A stretch of 64,000 nt of DNA from NCBI RefSeq assembly GCF_026157065.1, contig NZ_JANLGQ010000001.1:890897-954896 (forward strand), in the 5' to 3' direction. The notes under the pieces were generated by a model, which searched no databases, was not told the DNA's origin, and saw nothing but the letters and a program-made list of their open reading frames with translations. This document shows, piece by piece, positions 8,974 through 17,695 of this stretch (the stretch's first letter is position 1; every line of letters starts with the position of its first letter). This DNA comes from Enterococcus sp. HY326. Its GTDB lineage: Bacteria > Bacillota > Bacilli > Lactobacillales > Enterococcaceae. Made by a program: the position numbers and the translations under genes.

Positions 8974-9549
8974 TCATATTAGCTCTTGAATTTCAGTTAA
9001 TTCCTGTTCCGTCAATTGGTGACCGCCATCTGCAATGACTAAATAGACGTCAGTGAAATGGCCGCTCAACTGATTTTTCAGCTGGACAATATCGCCTGGC
9101 AAACTCTGGCTATCCTGCGCTCCCGTGGTTAAAATTACTTTGGTCTCAGACTTGCCGGCAAAATGATAGTCTAAATTACTAGGATGAAGTAAAATGGCAG
9201 TAGTAGCTAGCTTAGGATTTTTTTCTAATAATCCTAAGGCAAAGTTAGCCCCATTGGAATAGCCGATTAAAATAATTTCTTGATATTCCTCATGGGCAAC
9301 AGCTGGCCAAGTCTCCATTAAAAAAGCAGTGACCTGCGCTTCAAAATCAGCTCGCTTGAGTTGACCGTTACGTAATGGGGCAAAAAATCGGCGCTCGCTG
9401 CCTACTCCGACAGTACCTAAATAGGTTAAGACACTGGCTTCAGGATAAAGAGTCGCTAGCGTGGTTAATAATTGATATTCATTGCCGCCGGTGCCGTGAA
9501 AGGCGACCACCAGTTGCTTATTTTTCCCCTGTTGAAAAAATGATTCCAT
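8974..9549 (-). CDS. MhqD-like carboxylesterase/hydrolase
   Basis: Alpha/beta hydrolase of 191 aa. The nucleophile Ser98 is in GYSNGAN, with acid Asp146 in GAQD and His177 in GGHQL; the oxyanion-hole block FHGTGG is at residues 18-23. The closest well-known relative by context is B. subtilis MhqD, a hydrolase in the quinone/methylhydroquinone stress response, because the divergently placed next gene resembles MhqO. A 45-nt intergenic region separates them. The natural substrate is unknown. Confidence 0.8.
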   Translation of the reverse strand: MESFFQQGKNKQLVVAFHGTGGNEYQLLTTLATLYPEASVLTYLGTVGVGSERRFFAPLRNGQLKRADFEAQVTAFLMETWPAVAHEEYQEIILIGYSNGANFALGLLEKNPKLATTAILLHPSNLDYHFAGKSETKVILTTGAQDSQSLPGDIVQLKNQLSGHFTDVYLVIADGGHQLTEQELTEIQELI

Positions 9550-9594
9550 AAATTTCGGCCTCCTAAAAATTTCCCATCAGAAAGGATGTTTCCC

Positions 9595-10566
9595 ATGTCA
9601 GCTAGGATTCACCACATTTCCATTTTAAATCGTTATGTTAAACCAACCTTCGAGTTTTATCATAATATACTCGGACTGAAACTGCTAATGAAAACCATCA
9701 ATCAAGATGATCATAGCATGTATCACCTTTTTTTCTCGGATAATCAACAGCGCATCGGCACCGAAATTACTTTTTTTGAAATGCAGGAGGGGGAAGAACA
9801 AGGTTTTGGCACCAATACTTTAGAGCGAACTATTCTGAAGGTTCCCACTTTGGAGTCGCTACACTTCTGGGAAAAATATTTAGAGGAACAGGGCGTCTGC
9901 CAATATGGGATTGAAGAATTTGCGGGTCAGCCGATTTTGCGGTTTGATGCGCCGGATAATACCCAGATGGCGCTTGTTCCTTTAAAGGAATTTGAAAATC
10001 GTCAGGATTATTTTCCGTATGAAGCGCCGCAAATCCCCCTTGAGCATGCTATTTTAGGCATTTCCGCCATTCAAATGCGGGTCCAGTATGCAGAAGCTTC
10101 TGCCCGGGAGCTTTTGCCATTGGGCTGGCAAAAGAAAACGACGACAACTTTTTTCACCAGCCCCAATGACGTGCTAGTGCTGGAAAATTTGGATAATGAC
10201 TTTTATCAAGAGGTTCACATTATTCAAGATTTGAAAAATCCGCCCGCTCAACAAGGCGTTGGTGGGATTCATCACGTTGCCTTTGGCGTTGAAAATTTAG
10301 CGGATTTAGAAAAAGTTGACGCAGCTATTAACGAGCGGAATTTCAAAAATTCTGGCATTAAAGACCGAGAATTTTTTAAATCCCTTTATTATCGGGAGCC
10401 TAATCAGCTATTAATTGAGATTGCCACCAAAGAAGGCTCGCTAGACCCAGAGGCTTACAGCAATCAAAGCGACACCTTTGAAGATATTCCGTTATATCTG
10501 CCCCAGTACCTTAGCGATATTCGCGAGGAAACTGAGCAGATTTTGGCCAAACAACAGCACGAATAA
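9595..10566 (+). CDS. MhqO-like ring-cleaving dioxygenase/glyoxalase family
   Basis: About 323-aa protein with two vicinal-oxygen-chelate repeats (about residues 5-130 and 150-270). Metal-ligand-like residues are His in HHISIL (repeat 1) and His in GIHHVAFG (repeat 2), with Glu in LLIEIATKEG. It resembles MhqO/MhqA/YkcA dioxygenases linked to quinone resistance. Of two ATGs, 9595 is preferred because AAAGGATG then lies at normal spacing; the ATG at 9586 would overlap its own ribosome site. Divergent from the MhqD-like hydrolase. No MhqR-like MarR regulator is nearby. Confidence 0.85.
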   Translation: MSARIHHISILNRYVKPTFEFYHNILGLKLLMKTINQDDHSMYHLFFSDNQQRIGTEITFFEMQEGEEQGFGTNTLERTILKVPTLESLHFWEKYLEEQGVCQYGIEEFAGQPILRFDAPDNTQMALVPLKEFENRQDYFPYEAPQIPLEHAILGISAIQMRVQYAEASARELLPLGWQKKTTTTFFTSPNDVLVLENLDNDFYQEVHIIQDLKNPPAQQGVGGIHHVAFGVENLADLEKVDAAINERNFKNSGIKDREFFKSLYYREPNQLLIEIATKEGSLDPEAYSNQSDTFEDIPLYLPQYLSDIREETEQILAKQQHE

Positions 10567-10646
10567 CTAAGCTATCTATTTCAAAATCAGCTCAATTTAT
10601 ACCAAATGATATTTACGTAACTGAGACTATAAATTTTGGCTGCTAC

Positions 10647-10733
10647 AAAAAACTGACAAGTGCTTCGACAAAATGATTTTTCAAAAAACTTTTTTGAAAT
10701 CATCATATTATCAGGAGCGCTTGCCAGTTTTTT
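10647..10733. terminator. Convergent long-loop terminator
   Basis: Outer arms at 10647-10664 and 10716-10733 pair at 16 of 18 positions. The loop contains its own A/T-rich hairpin (ATGATTT...AAATCAT). It lies between the convergent MhqO-like and GDPD genes and has T-runs on both sides. Confidence 0.65.
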
Positions 10734-12503
10734 TTAATTTTCTGGGTGACTATTATTTGGATTCAATTGATTCAAATAAGATAAAATTCTGGTAGCATAA
10801 GACGGCTCATCTAAATTATCTTTGACGACTTGCTTTAAGGTCGTCAAATCATCGGTAATCATGCCATCGACGCCTAAGAAGAGCATGCTCTCCATCTCAT
10901 CACTTTCGTTGACAGTCCATGCGTACACTTTTTTCTGGCGCAAAGCTGCTTTTTGGATAAAACTATCAGTCAAGGTTGTCTCCTCCATGGTGTAAGCATC
11001 TGCATCTGTATTTGGGAAGGAGAGATTGAAGGGCAAAATAAAGCTGACAAAAATATCCGGCCGCAACTCTTTGACCTTTTGCACAACTGCGTAATCCAAT
11101 GAATGAATCTCACTGCCGCTTGCTGCAATCCCATCGCCATAGGCCGCTAAAAAATTGGCAACATAATCTGGTGAATCCATCTTTGTGGTTTTGATTTCAA
11201 TTAGCAATTTTTGATTATGCGCTAAAGCCGCCGCAAAATAGTCGGCGAAGCTGGCAACTTTAGCGGAATGACCATTTTCACTGGCGGTTAAGGCCGTCAG
11301 CTGCTCCAATGTCAGATTATGCGGCGGTTGATTGACGCCAGTCAAGGCCCGCAGATTTTCATCATGCATCACTACAAAATTTAAATCCTTGGTTTCATGG
11401 ATATCCATCTCCACAAAATCCGGCTGACTTTTTATTGTATCCAACAGCGCTGGAATCGTATTTTGCACACCATTATTACCATTGACTCCTCGATGGGAAA
11501 TCATCACAGGACTTTTCAGCGTGATGCCCAGCAGATAGGAAGCATTGTAACTAATTGTCGAAATACTCATAAACAACACTAAAATTCCCACGCTGAGCCA
11601 ACGACGCTTGCCGGCAGAAAACTGAATTTTTTCAGTCACATCCACATCCATAACAATCATCAAGTAACAGGTCAGACCCCAACCAGATAAAAATTGGCTG
11701 AGTAATTGCAATACCAGCAGATTGACTAATGCTGCATAAAAAGAAATCGCTACAAATTTATCAAGATAATTTTGCAGGTAATAGGCCCCTAAAAAAATTG
11801 GAATAGTGACCACCGAAATAAACAGCACCACCAATAATCCCCGGGCAATCAATGTAAGCTCACGTTTTTTCGTCTTCTGAAAACTGGCTTTGATAGCTTG
11901 TCTTAATGAGCTATCAGTCAAAATAAATTCCGGTAAAATAAACAACAGCCGCAGTCCGATAAAAAAGACAATCAGGAAAAATAGCGCCAGTATTGCCATA
12001 TAGAGTAGATTATTCAAGAGATACTCGAAGATAAAAGTGGGAATTACTACCTTTGATAACAGCGATGAGCGCAAAAATAAATTACCAAAGGGAAAAATCA
12101 GAATAAAATAGCCAGTCAAAAAGAAAAAAGCCCCCAGCCGAATTTTTTTCAAGCGTTTGACCGCCAGCCATAATAGCTGACCCCATGTTTTTCCGCCATC
12201 TTCCAACATATTTTGGAAATATAAAAACATAAAAGCAAACTGACAGTAAACCACGCTGATAAATGCAAAAAATAAAACTAGCAGCCCACTAACCAAGAGG
12301 GGCTGTTCGAGAATTGTCATTACATTATTAAACGACACATAGTCGATACCGTTTAGTCGCAGTAGCTCCTCTAACATCCAATTCAATAGCGGGGAAACGC
12401 CAATAACCAAAAAGAGCTGGATACTCACATTCAGCAAAATAATCCGCCCAAAGCCTTGACGATAAATATGCCATGATTGTCTAAAAAATTTCCCTAAAGC
12501 CAT
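10734..12503 (-). CDS. Membrane-anchored glycerophosphodiester phosphodiesterase
   Basis: 589 aa. The N-terminal ~330 residues hold about eight hydrophobic segments (GPDPase membrane domain), followed by a GDPD catalytic TIM barrel from about residue 340. Catalytic block SHRGVNGNNGVQNT, then FVEMDIHETKD and VVMHDENLRALTG, place His, Glu, Asp and His as in the family. The usual ENT of the first block is QNT here; I believe this is common in the membrane-domain subfamily, but I cannot check. It probably hydrolyses glycerophosphodiesters or lipoteichoic-acid-type polyglycerophosphate at the membrane. Confidence 0.88.
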   Translation of the reverse strand: MALGKFFRQSWHIYRQGFGRIILLNVSIQLFLVIGVSPLLNWMLEELLRLNGIDYVSFNNVMTILEQPLLVSGLLVLFFAFISVVYCQFAFMFLYFQNMLEDGGKTWGQLLWLAVKRLKKIRLGAFFFLTGYFILIFPFGNLFLRSSLLSKVVIPTFIFEYLLNNLLYMAILALFFLIVFFIGLRLLFILPEFILTDSSLRQAIKASFQKTKKRELTLIARGLLVVLFISVVTIPIFLGAYYLQNYLDKFVAISFYAALVNLLVLQLLSQFLSGWGLTCYLMIVMDVDVTEKIQFSAGKRRWLSVGILVLFMSISTISYNASYLLGITLKSPVMISHRGVNGNNGVQNTIPALLDTIKSQPDFVEMDIHETKDLNFVVMHDENLRALTGVNQPPHNLTLEQLTALTASENGHSAKVASFADYFAAALAHNQKLLIEIKTTKMDSPDYVANFLAAYGDGIAASGSEIHSLDYAVVQKVKELRPDIFVSFILPFNLSFPNTDADAYTMEETTLTDSFIQKAALRQKKVYAWTVNESDEMESMLFLGVDGMITDDLTTLKQVVKDNLDEPSYATRILSYLNQLNPNNSHPEN

Positions 12504-12710
12504 TTGTTCACCCCGTCTCCTGATTTTTCTCGTTATCAGTATAGCAAACTCTATTTTTCACTTCCCAATTCGTTTAATCGAAAAGGCTAACGATTTTGTC
12601 ACTATGTTCGCTTTCTTTCAGTTCAATTGCTGAAATTTCTGTTTTCAAAAATCTTATCTCAGCCTTCAATCAAAAAAATTCGAGCCCCGTTTATTGAGCA
12701 CTTACCAAAG

Positions 12711-13340
12711 CTAATATTCATAAAGCTTTAACTGCCCCGAGACATATTCCCCTAAATAAATTTGATCGATGCTTTTGCCGACAAGTTCGCTGACTTCTTT
12801 TTCCAACCAGTCGCTGTCTTTGCCGATAATTTCCAAAACATCCAAATTGATTTGACCATCGGCGATAATCGGGTACTTGGCGTTGGGGTCGCCCTGCTCA
12901 ATCACAGTCAGCTGCCCGTTCTGCTCTAAAATAGCCCGTTTAATTTTGCTGATTTCATAAACACCGTCATTGCGCAGCTTAAACATTAAGTCATTGGCAG
13001 AAATCCCGTGGCGCAAGCAGGCCTCGACATCAATTTTGCCATTGGTAATCACGACAGTTGGGCGACCATCGACAAAATTTTTAATGTAGCGATTGTGCTC
13101 TTTGCCGAATTTCAAACTCAGCACTAGCGTTGTCCAGACTACCAGCACTAGCACGAATTGTAAAATCGTGATTTGGTCATTGTAAATCACACCGCCGATA
13201 ATGCCCCCCAGCACATAGTTTTGCACCTGGTCAACAGCCGAGGCAGGCGCCAGATTGCCCTTGCCGAACATATTTATTTGCAGGATTAGACAAATTAATC
13301 CCAAAGCCAATTTGATAATCACTGGACTAAAAATACTCAT
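12711..13340 (-). CDS. DUF421 (YetF-like) membrane protein
   Basis: 209 aa with three N-terminal hydrophobic helices and a cytosolic C-terminal domain containing GRPTVVITNGKID and LMFKLRNDGV blocks, typical of the YetF/YrbG family. It is encoded 31 nt downstream of a DUF3290 gene; this pairing recurs in Lactobacillales. Function is unknown; relatives are implicated in spore or stress phenotypes in bacilli. The 12504-12710 gap upstream of the GDPD gene shows no gene. Confidence 0.8.
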   Translation of the reverse strand: MSIFSPVIIKLALGLICLILQINMFGKGNLAPASAVDQVQNYVLGGIIGGVIYNDQITILQFVLVLVVWTTLVLSLKFGKEHNRYIKNFVDGRPTVVITNGKIDVEACLRHGISANDLMFKLRNDGVYEISKIKRAILEQNGQLTVIEQGDPNAKYPIIADGQINLDVLEIIGKDSDWLEKEVSELVGKSIDQIYLGEYVSGQLKLYEY

Positions 13341-13371
13341 CGAAATCTCCTTTTAAATTATTCTTACTTGT

Positions 13372-13815
13372 TTAATCAATCTTGGTAACTTCTGTATTCG
13401 TCAGATAGGTCGGCTCAATTCGAAATGAATTGCGATCAGTGCTGAGCTCCACTACATAATAATTATCATCAATTGCCAAAACCAGCTGATCTTGCAGATT
13501 GGTACTGTTCACATACACGGAATCTTCTTCTTTTCCTAGCTGTTCAGCTACTGATTTTATAAAGCTGACCATTTGGCTAGTATTTGCTGTCTGAGTTTCT
13601 GTTTGAACATATTGATTGTATTGTGTGCCGGCCACAAAAAACAGACAGAGAAATAAAATTAAACTCAAGTCGCGATATTTAGTATTAATTCGCGATTTTA
13701 AATAGCGAATAAAGACAATTAAGAAAAAAATCAGTACCGCAAAAATAATACCGTATTTTACCAAATTGCTAAGGTTCCCTTGGCTCTCTAAATAATGAAT
13801 TCCATAAAATGTCAT
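13372..13815 (-). CDS. DUF3290 membrane protein
   Basis: 147 aa with two hydrophobic helices (about residues 18-38 and 46-66) and a soluble C-terminal domain of about 80 residues that likely faces outside. Layout, sequence and position before a DUF421 gene identify the DUF3290 family. Function is unknown. The two genes form a short operon. Confidence 0.75.
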   Translation of the reverse strand: MTFYGIHYLESQGNLSNLVKYGIIFAVLIFFLIVFIRYLKSRINTKYRDLSLILFLCLFFVAGTQYNQYVQTETQTANTSQMVSFIKSVAEQLGKEEDSVYVNSTNLQDQLVLAIDDNYYVVELSTDRNSFRIEPTYLTNTEVTKID

Positions 13816-13892
13816 CTGGTCGTCCTCACTTTATCTTTAAGTGTACTGAAATTACCCCTTTTTGCACAATAAAACGAATCCTTTGATGCAGC

Positions 13893-13920
13893 AAAAAACC
13901 AGCGTCTTTAAACGCTGGTT
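13893..13920 (-). terminator. Terminator of the ABC-tetR operon
   Basis: AACCAGCG (13897-13904) pairs with CGCTGGTT (13913-13920), loop TCTTTAAA, with a U-run on the minus strand. It lies 10 nt after the tetR stop. Confidence 0.85.
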
Positions 13921-13929
13921 CAAAAGTTG

Positions 13930-14508
13930 TCAGCTCTCTTGACTAACACCATGTAAATACAAATCAATCAGCTGATTTGTGGCAATCGAGGCCTCCATTG
14001 GAGAACGCTTTTGATTGATATAAGGTGCCAAAATTAAGAAAAAGTGGCGGGCTGCCAGTTTCGGTGAAACATTTGGCCGCAATTCACTTTGATTGCTGAT
14101 AAATAAATCCTCAAAGGGTTGACGATAAAATTTATTCCAGAGGACAAACATTTCGCTTCTGATTTCTGGAGACATTTGTGTTTCCATATCATGAAGCATC
14201 ATAAATAAATCGACAAAATGAGTGGCAATCAAATATTCCGCCATCTCTGTCAATTTTTCCTGAAAATTCTGACCCGGGTTGTCAACAATTTCCCGCAGCG
14301 AAACACCAACAGTTTGCAATAATTTTTCAACAACCGCTCGATAAAGCGTTTCTTTATCCTTGTAATAATGATAAAGATTCGGCTGCGTAATTCCCACCGA
14401 TTTCGCAATTTCCCGTGTCGATGTTCCGAGGTAGCCTTGACTCATAAATAAGCGATTGGCCTCAGTTAAAATTCGTTCTTGAGTATCTTTGTCATACCGA
14501 TGAACCAC
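13930..14508 (-). CDS. TetR-family regulator of transporter and carotenoid genes (inferred)
   Basis: 192-aa TetR repressor: HTH around residues 27-47 (TREIAKSVGITQPNLYHYYKDKE), ligand domain after residue 55 with a LHDMETQ segment. It is the third gene of an operon with an FtsX-type permease and its ATPase, 17 nt after the ATPase. This is the arrangement of heme-sensing HrtR/FhtR systems in lactococci and enterococci. Identical TTTATCA-N2-TGATAAA palindromes lie at the promoter of this operon and at the crtN promoter, so it probably represses both and itself. The ligand (heme or other) is inference. Confidence 0.8.
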   Translation of the reverse strand: MVHRYDKDTQERILTEANRLFMSQGYLGTSTREIAKSVGITQPNLYHYYKDKETLYRAVVEKLLQTVGVSLREIVDNPGQNFQEKLTEMAEYLIATHFVDLFMMLHDMETQMSPEIRSEMFVLWNKFYRQPFEDLFISNQSELRPNVSPKLAARHFFLILAPYINQKRSPMEASIATNQLIDLYLHGVSQES

Positions 14509-14525
14509 TTAAATCGCCTCCTGAC

Positions 14526-15191
14526 TTATTTGGCTTTTAACTGTCCATCCTTCATTATATAGACTTTATCACATTTATCAATCAGCCGTGTATCATGGGT
14601 CACCATAATCGTCGCTTTATTTTTCTCTTTGGTTTCCTTCGCTAAAATATCCACGACCTCAAAAGCCCGCTCTGTATCCAGACTAGCAGTCGGTTCATCC
14701 GCCAAAATAATTGCCGGTTGATTATATAACGCTCGGGCAATCGCCACCCGCTGCCGCTCACCGCCGGATAATTCCTCTGGATATTTATTTTTCAATTCAA
14801 TGATGCCCAGTTGATTCAACAGCTGATCACGAAACTCGCGATTTTGTTGATGATTCACCTGATCCACCAAAGAAAATTGCTTTTGGACAGTTAAAAATGG
14901 AACCAAATTTGACGCCTGTAAAATAAAGCCAATTTCTTTAAACCTAGTTTTCGCCCGTTTCTTTTCCGAAAGCTCACTAAAGCTTTCTTCATTAATAAAA
15001 ACCTCACCGCTAGTCGGCGTCTGCAAGCCCCCCGCAATGGTCAAAAATGTACTCTTCCCAGAACCAGAAGGCCCAATCACAGCCACCAGCTCCCCTTGGT
15101 TAACAGAAAAATCCGTCTCCTTCAACGCCTCTATCGTCGCATCGCCATCCTTAAAATTTTTGGTGACGCCTTTAAACTGAATGGCTTCCAT
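14526..15191 (-). CDS. ABC transporter ATP-binding protein, HrtA-like
   Basis: 221-aa ATPase with Walker A GPSGSGKS (about residues 37-44), Q-loop ILQASNL, signature LSGGERQR, Walker [13 protein letters not shown] and VTHD. The ORF extends further upstream, but the ATG at 15191 has AGGAGGG 8 nt before it and starts at the family N-terminus. Length and partners fit HrtA of heme exporters. It is separated from the permease gene by 239 nt that contain two hairpins, so its expression may be tuned separately. Confidence 0.85.
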   Translation of the reverse strand: MEAIQFKGVTKNFKDGDATIEALKETDFSVNQGELVAVIGPSGSGKSTFLTIAGGLQTPTSGEVFINEESFSELSEKKRAKTRFKEIGFILQASNLVPFLTVQKQFSLVDQVNHQQNREFRDQLLNQLGIIELKNKYPEELSGGERQRVAIARALYNQPAIILADEPTASLDTERAFEVVDILAKETKEKNKATIMVTHDTRLIDKCDKVYIMKDGQLKAK

Positions 15192-15285
15192 TGAAAATCC
15201 CTCCTGCTTCATATTAATGTAATAAATTTTTTCCAAAAATTTAGTTTTAGCCTCATCCGTATGTCATTTTGTTTACATCGCCACA

Positions 15286-15411
15286 CTTTCGCTGCTGGGG
15301 CTTCCTGTTTTTAACCGCAGTAGCGAAAGAGTAGCTGGTTTGCTGTGCTTTGCATTTCACACTTTATAGAATCATTTCTGCTTGGCTGCCCTCCTGTTTG
15401 AAGCCGCCAAG
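15286..15411. other. Two intercistronic hairpins between permease and ATPase
   Basis: Hairpin 1: CTTTCGCT (15286-15293) pairs with AGCGAAAG (15322-15329) and extends inward with CTG/CAG and GG/CC pairs. Hairpin 2: CTTGGC (15381-15386) pairs with GCCAAG (15406-15411). Neither has a U-run, so they are more likely RNA-stability or processing elements than terminators. No ORF is convincing in 15192-15430. Confidence 0.5.
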
Positions 15412-15430
15412 ACAAAAAATTGCAATCAAT

Positions 15431-16498
15431 TTAACCAATGGCCCGCAACGGATCAATTTTAACAATCGTTCTGACTGAGAAGAAAGCTCCCAGTACAGCA
15501 ATCACAATCATTAAAAGACTGATGACGCCAAAGAACAGCCAATTACTTTCAAAAGGTACTGCCTCCGGTAAAACCAAAGCCGTCGCAACGGTTCCTAAAA
15601 GACCTAAAACGACACCGATAACTGCTAAAAGAAAAGTTTGTGCCACCACTGAATTAGCAATGTAGCGCCCAGAAATCCCTTGTGCTTTCATCACACCGAA
15701 AATAGTTATTTTTTGCATCGTTAACACATAGATAAAAATACCAATAACAATCGCCGCAATCACAATCAAAAAGCCAATCATAAAGCCGAAGGTCAAGACC
15801 TGAGCACTATAGCCCGGTAGATCATTAATAAAATCTTTAATGGCAATTTTTTCTAAGCCCTCCGGAACGTCGGTCAAATCATCTTTAAGGACAATTCCGT
15901 TAATTCGGGACTGGCCTTCTGTCCCCTGCTGCTCAAAGCGGATTGCTTGATAGGCACCAATGGTCGTATATAAAACGGGGGCAACATTAAACTTAGCATT
16001 GTCGGTGAAGCCAACAATTTTAAACTGCTGATCATTGCCTGCCAATTGAATTTCATCACCAAGTTGAATACCATATTGCTCTTTTAAACTGCTGTCGGCC
16101 ACTGCCTCCTGATCGTTTGCAAACATTTCCCCTTCAATTAAATTCGGGGCTAAGAATTGCTCGGCGTCAATGCCAAAAAAGCTTGCATTGATTTTTTCAT
16201 CGCTGTCACCAACTTTAGCAATCACGCCAGCAGTTTGCGCTAAAACACCAATTTGCTCTTGATCTAATTCATCCACCTCACTCAGGGGAATCATTGACAT
16301 ATTTAAATTTGAATTGGCATCCTCGGAAAGTAAAATGTACTCAGCATCCCACTTGTCGACAGCCGTCCGATTATCCTGGGCCAAGCCGTAAGCTAACCCG
16401 GTTAAAAAAAACACCAGATAGGCAATTAAAAACATCACCCCAACTACCAAAGCATAGCGCAGCTTTGAATGTAAAATTTCATTGATGGCTAAAAACAT
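15431..16498 (-). CDS. ABC transporter permease, HrtB-like (FtsX domain)
   Basis: 355 aa: one N-terminal membrane helix (residues about 16-38), a large extracytoplasmic domain (about 40-225), then three helices and a C-terminal KIDPLRAIG, the single-FtsX layout of MacB/HrtB permeases. Length and N-terminus are close to HrtB-type heme exporters of Firmicutes. It is the first gene of the permease-ATPase-tetR operon. A TetR-type palindrome overlaps the start of the transcript. Heme as cargo is an inference from family and operon form; other hydrophobic compounds are possible. Confidence 0.8.
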   Translation of the reverse strand: MFLAINEILHSKLRYALVVGVMFLIAYLVFFLTGLAYGLAQDNRTAVDKWDAEYILLSEDANSNLNMSMIPLSEVDELDQEQIGVLAQTAGVIAKVGDSDEKINASFFGIDAEQFLAPNLIEGEMFANDQEAVADSSLKEQYGIQLGDEIQLAGNDQQFKIVGFTDNAKFNVAPVLYTTIGAYQAIRFEQQGTEGQSRINGIVLKDDLTDVPEGLEKIAIKDFINDLPGYSAQVLTFGFMIGFLIVIAAIVIGIFIYVLTMQKITIFGVMKAQGISGRYIANSVVAQTFLLAVIGVVLGLLGTVATALVLPEAVPFESNWLFFGVISLLMIVIAVLGAFFSVRTIVKIDPLRAIG

Positions 16499-16523
16499 TG
16501 AATCCAGCTCCTAAAATTAAAAA

Positions 16524-16539
16524 TTTATCAAGTGATAAA
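16524..16539. promoter_or_regulatory. TetR-type operator at transporter operon promoter
   Basis: TTTATCAAGTGATAAA is a perfect palindrome (extended to 22 bp at 16521-16542), 3 nt downstream of a TAGAAT -10 box read on the minus strand (16543-16548). The same 16-bp core occurs at the crtN promoter at 19211-19226 with nearly the same spacing. Confidence 0.8.
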
Positions 16540-16718
16540 TTTATTCTAACAGCTTCTGTTTTTTAGCGTTAATCAATTGCTCACGATTGATATTTCCAAT
16601 AGTGTAATTGATGAAACCATTTTATAAAACCTCACTGGAATAACACTCTCAAGGCTATTGAAGCAGCAGTTCCGTTATGTTTCAAAATTTTTAGTAGGCG
16701 GTTTATTTTTGAAGTAAA

Positions 16719-16820
16719 GAAAAAACAGCATCAGTCAGTGAAACAATCAAATTTAAACTGCCTCTTTCAAAAGACTTAGGCAATCCAACTTTTTTTGATT
16801 TCAGCAAACTGATGCTGCAG
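16719..16820 (-). terminator. Long-loop terminator after crtM
   Basis: CAGCATCAGT (read on minus from 16817) pairs with ACTGATGCTG (minus from 16735), with a loop of about 72 nt and a TTTTTT tract beyond. It follows the crtM stop and precedes the transporter operon promoter region (16549-16718), where no gene is seen. Confidence 0.6.
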
Positions 16821-16828
16821 TTTGTCAC

Positions 16829-17695
16829 TTAATACTCGACAATCTCGGTGACTTCTTGGTGAATTTTAGCCAACAGTGACAACTTTCGTAGATGACTGAC
16901 CTTTGGCTTCTCTGAAAAAACTTGATAGTGACTATTGCGCACGACCACCAAAATTTCCCGATAGTAATAGCTGGCTGCTAATAAGGCAGAACGGGCTTCT
17001 GGATTGATATTTGGCATCATTTTCAGGCTATCAACATATAATTTTTCCGCAATCGCCGCTTGGTCTTCCCAGACGGAAATTAATTCAGCCCCAATTATTT
17101 TGGCGGCTAACATTTCTTCTGTTAGACCATATCTTTTCATGACTGCCGCCGGTAAATAAATCCGGCCGTTTTCATAATCCTCGCCAATATCTCTTAAAAT
17201 ATTGGTAATCTGTAGTGCTTCGCCAAGTTTTTTACCTTGAGGGATGATTTCCCGCCAATTATCTGAAAGAATCGGCAGTAGCATCAGGCCAACTGAGCCA
17301 GCTACATTGTAGGCATATTGGGAAAGCTCGGCTTGCGTTTGCGGCTGTTTGAAATCGGCATCCTGTTTTTGCCCCGCCAACATATCATAAAATGCCTGAA
17401 TATCCATATCATAATTTAGAAAAACCACAGAAAGCGCCCGCCAAAGAGGACGGTCAGGGACTTTATTAGCTTCAAAATCCTTTAGTTCAGCTTCCAAACG
17501 ATAGAGGCCTTCAATATCATGAGCCTCGTCGATTAAATCATCGGCTTCCCGACAAAAAGCATAAACCGCATAAATACTCCAAGCCTGTTGCTCCGGTAAT
17601 TGCGAAAAAGCCGCATAAAAAGTTTTGGAGGCCTTCTTTATTATTTCTTCACAGTACAGAAAATCTTTTTGGTGAATCTCAAATTGATGGATCAT
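16829..17695 (-). CDS. crtM: 4,4'-diapophytoene (dehydrosqualene) synthase
   Basis: Condenses two farnesyl diphosphates head-to-head to 4,4'-diapophytoene, the first step of C30 carotenoid synthesis. 288 aa. Both Asp-rich motifs are present: DDLID at residues 52-56 and NILRDIGED around residue 168. The squalene-synthase-like block CREADDLIDEAHD is clear. Its start overlaps the end of crtN by 17 nt with GGAGCTGATG as ribosome site inside crtN. The sequence is closer in form to crtM than to plant-type phytoene synthase, and no other terpenoid gene adjoins. Confidence 0.93.
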   Translation of the reverse strand: MIHQFEIHQKDFLYCEEIIKKASKTFYAAFSQLPEQQAWSIYAVYAFCREADDLIDEAHDIEGLYRLEAELKDFEANKVPDRPLWRALSVVFLNYDMDIQAFYDMLAGQKQDADFKQPQTQAELSQYAYNVAGSVGLMLLPILSDNWREIIPQGKKLGEALQITNILRDIGEDYENGRIYLPAAVMKRYGLTEEMLAAKIIGAELISVWEDQAAIAEKLYVDSLKMMPNINPEARSALLAASYYYREILVVVRNSHYQVFSEKPKVSHLRKLSLLAKIHQEVTEIVEY

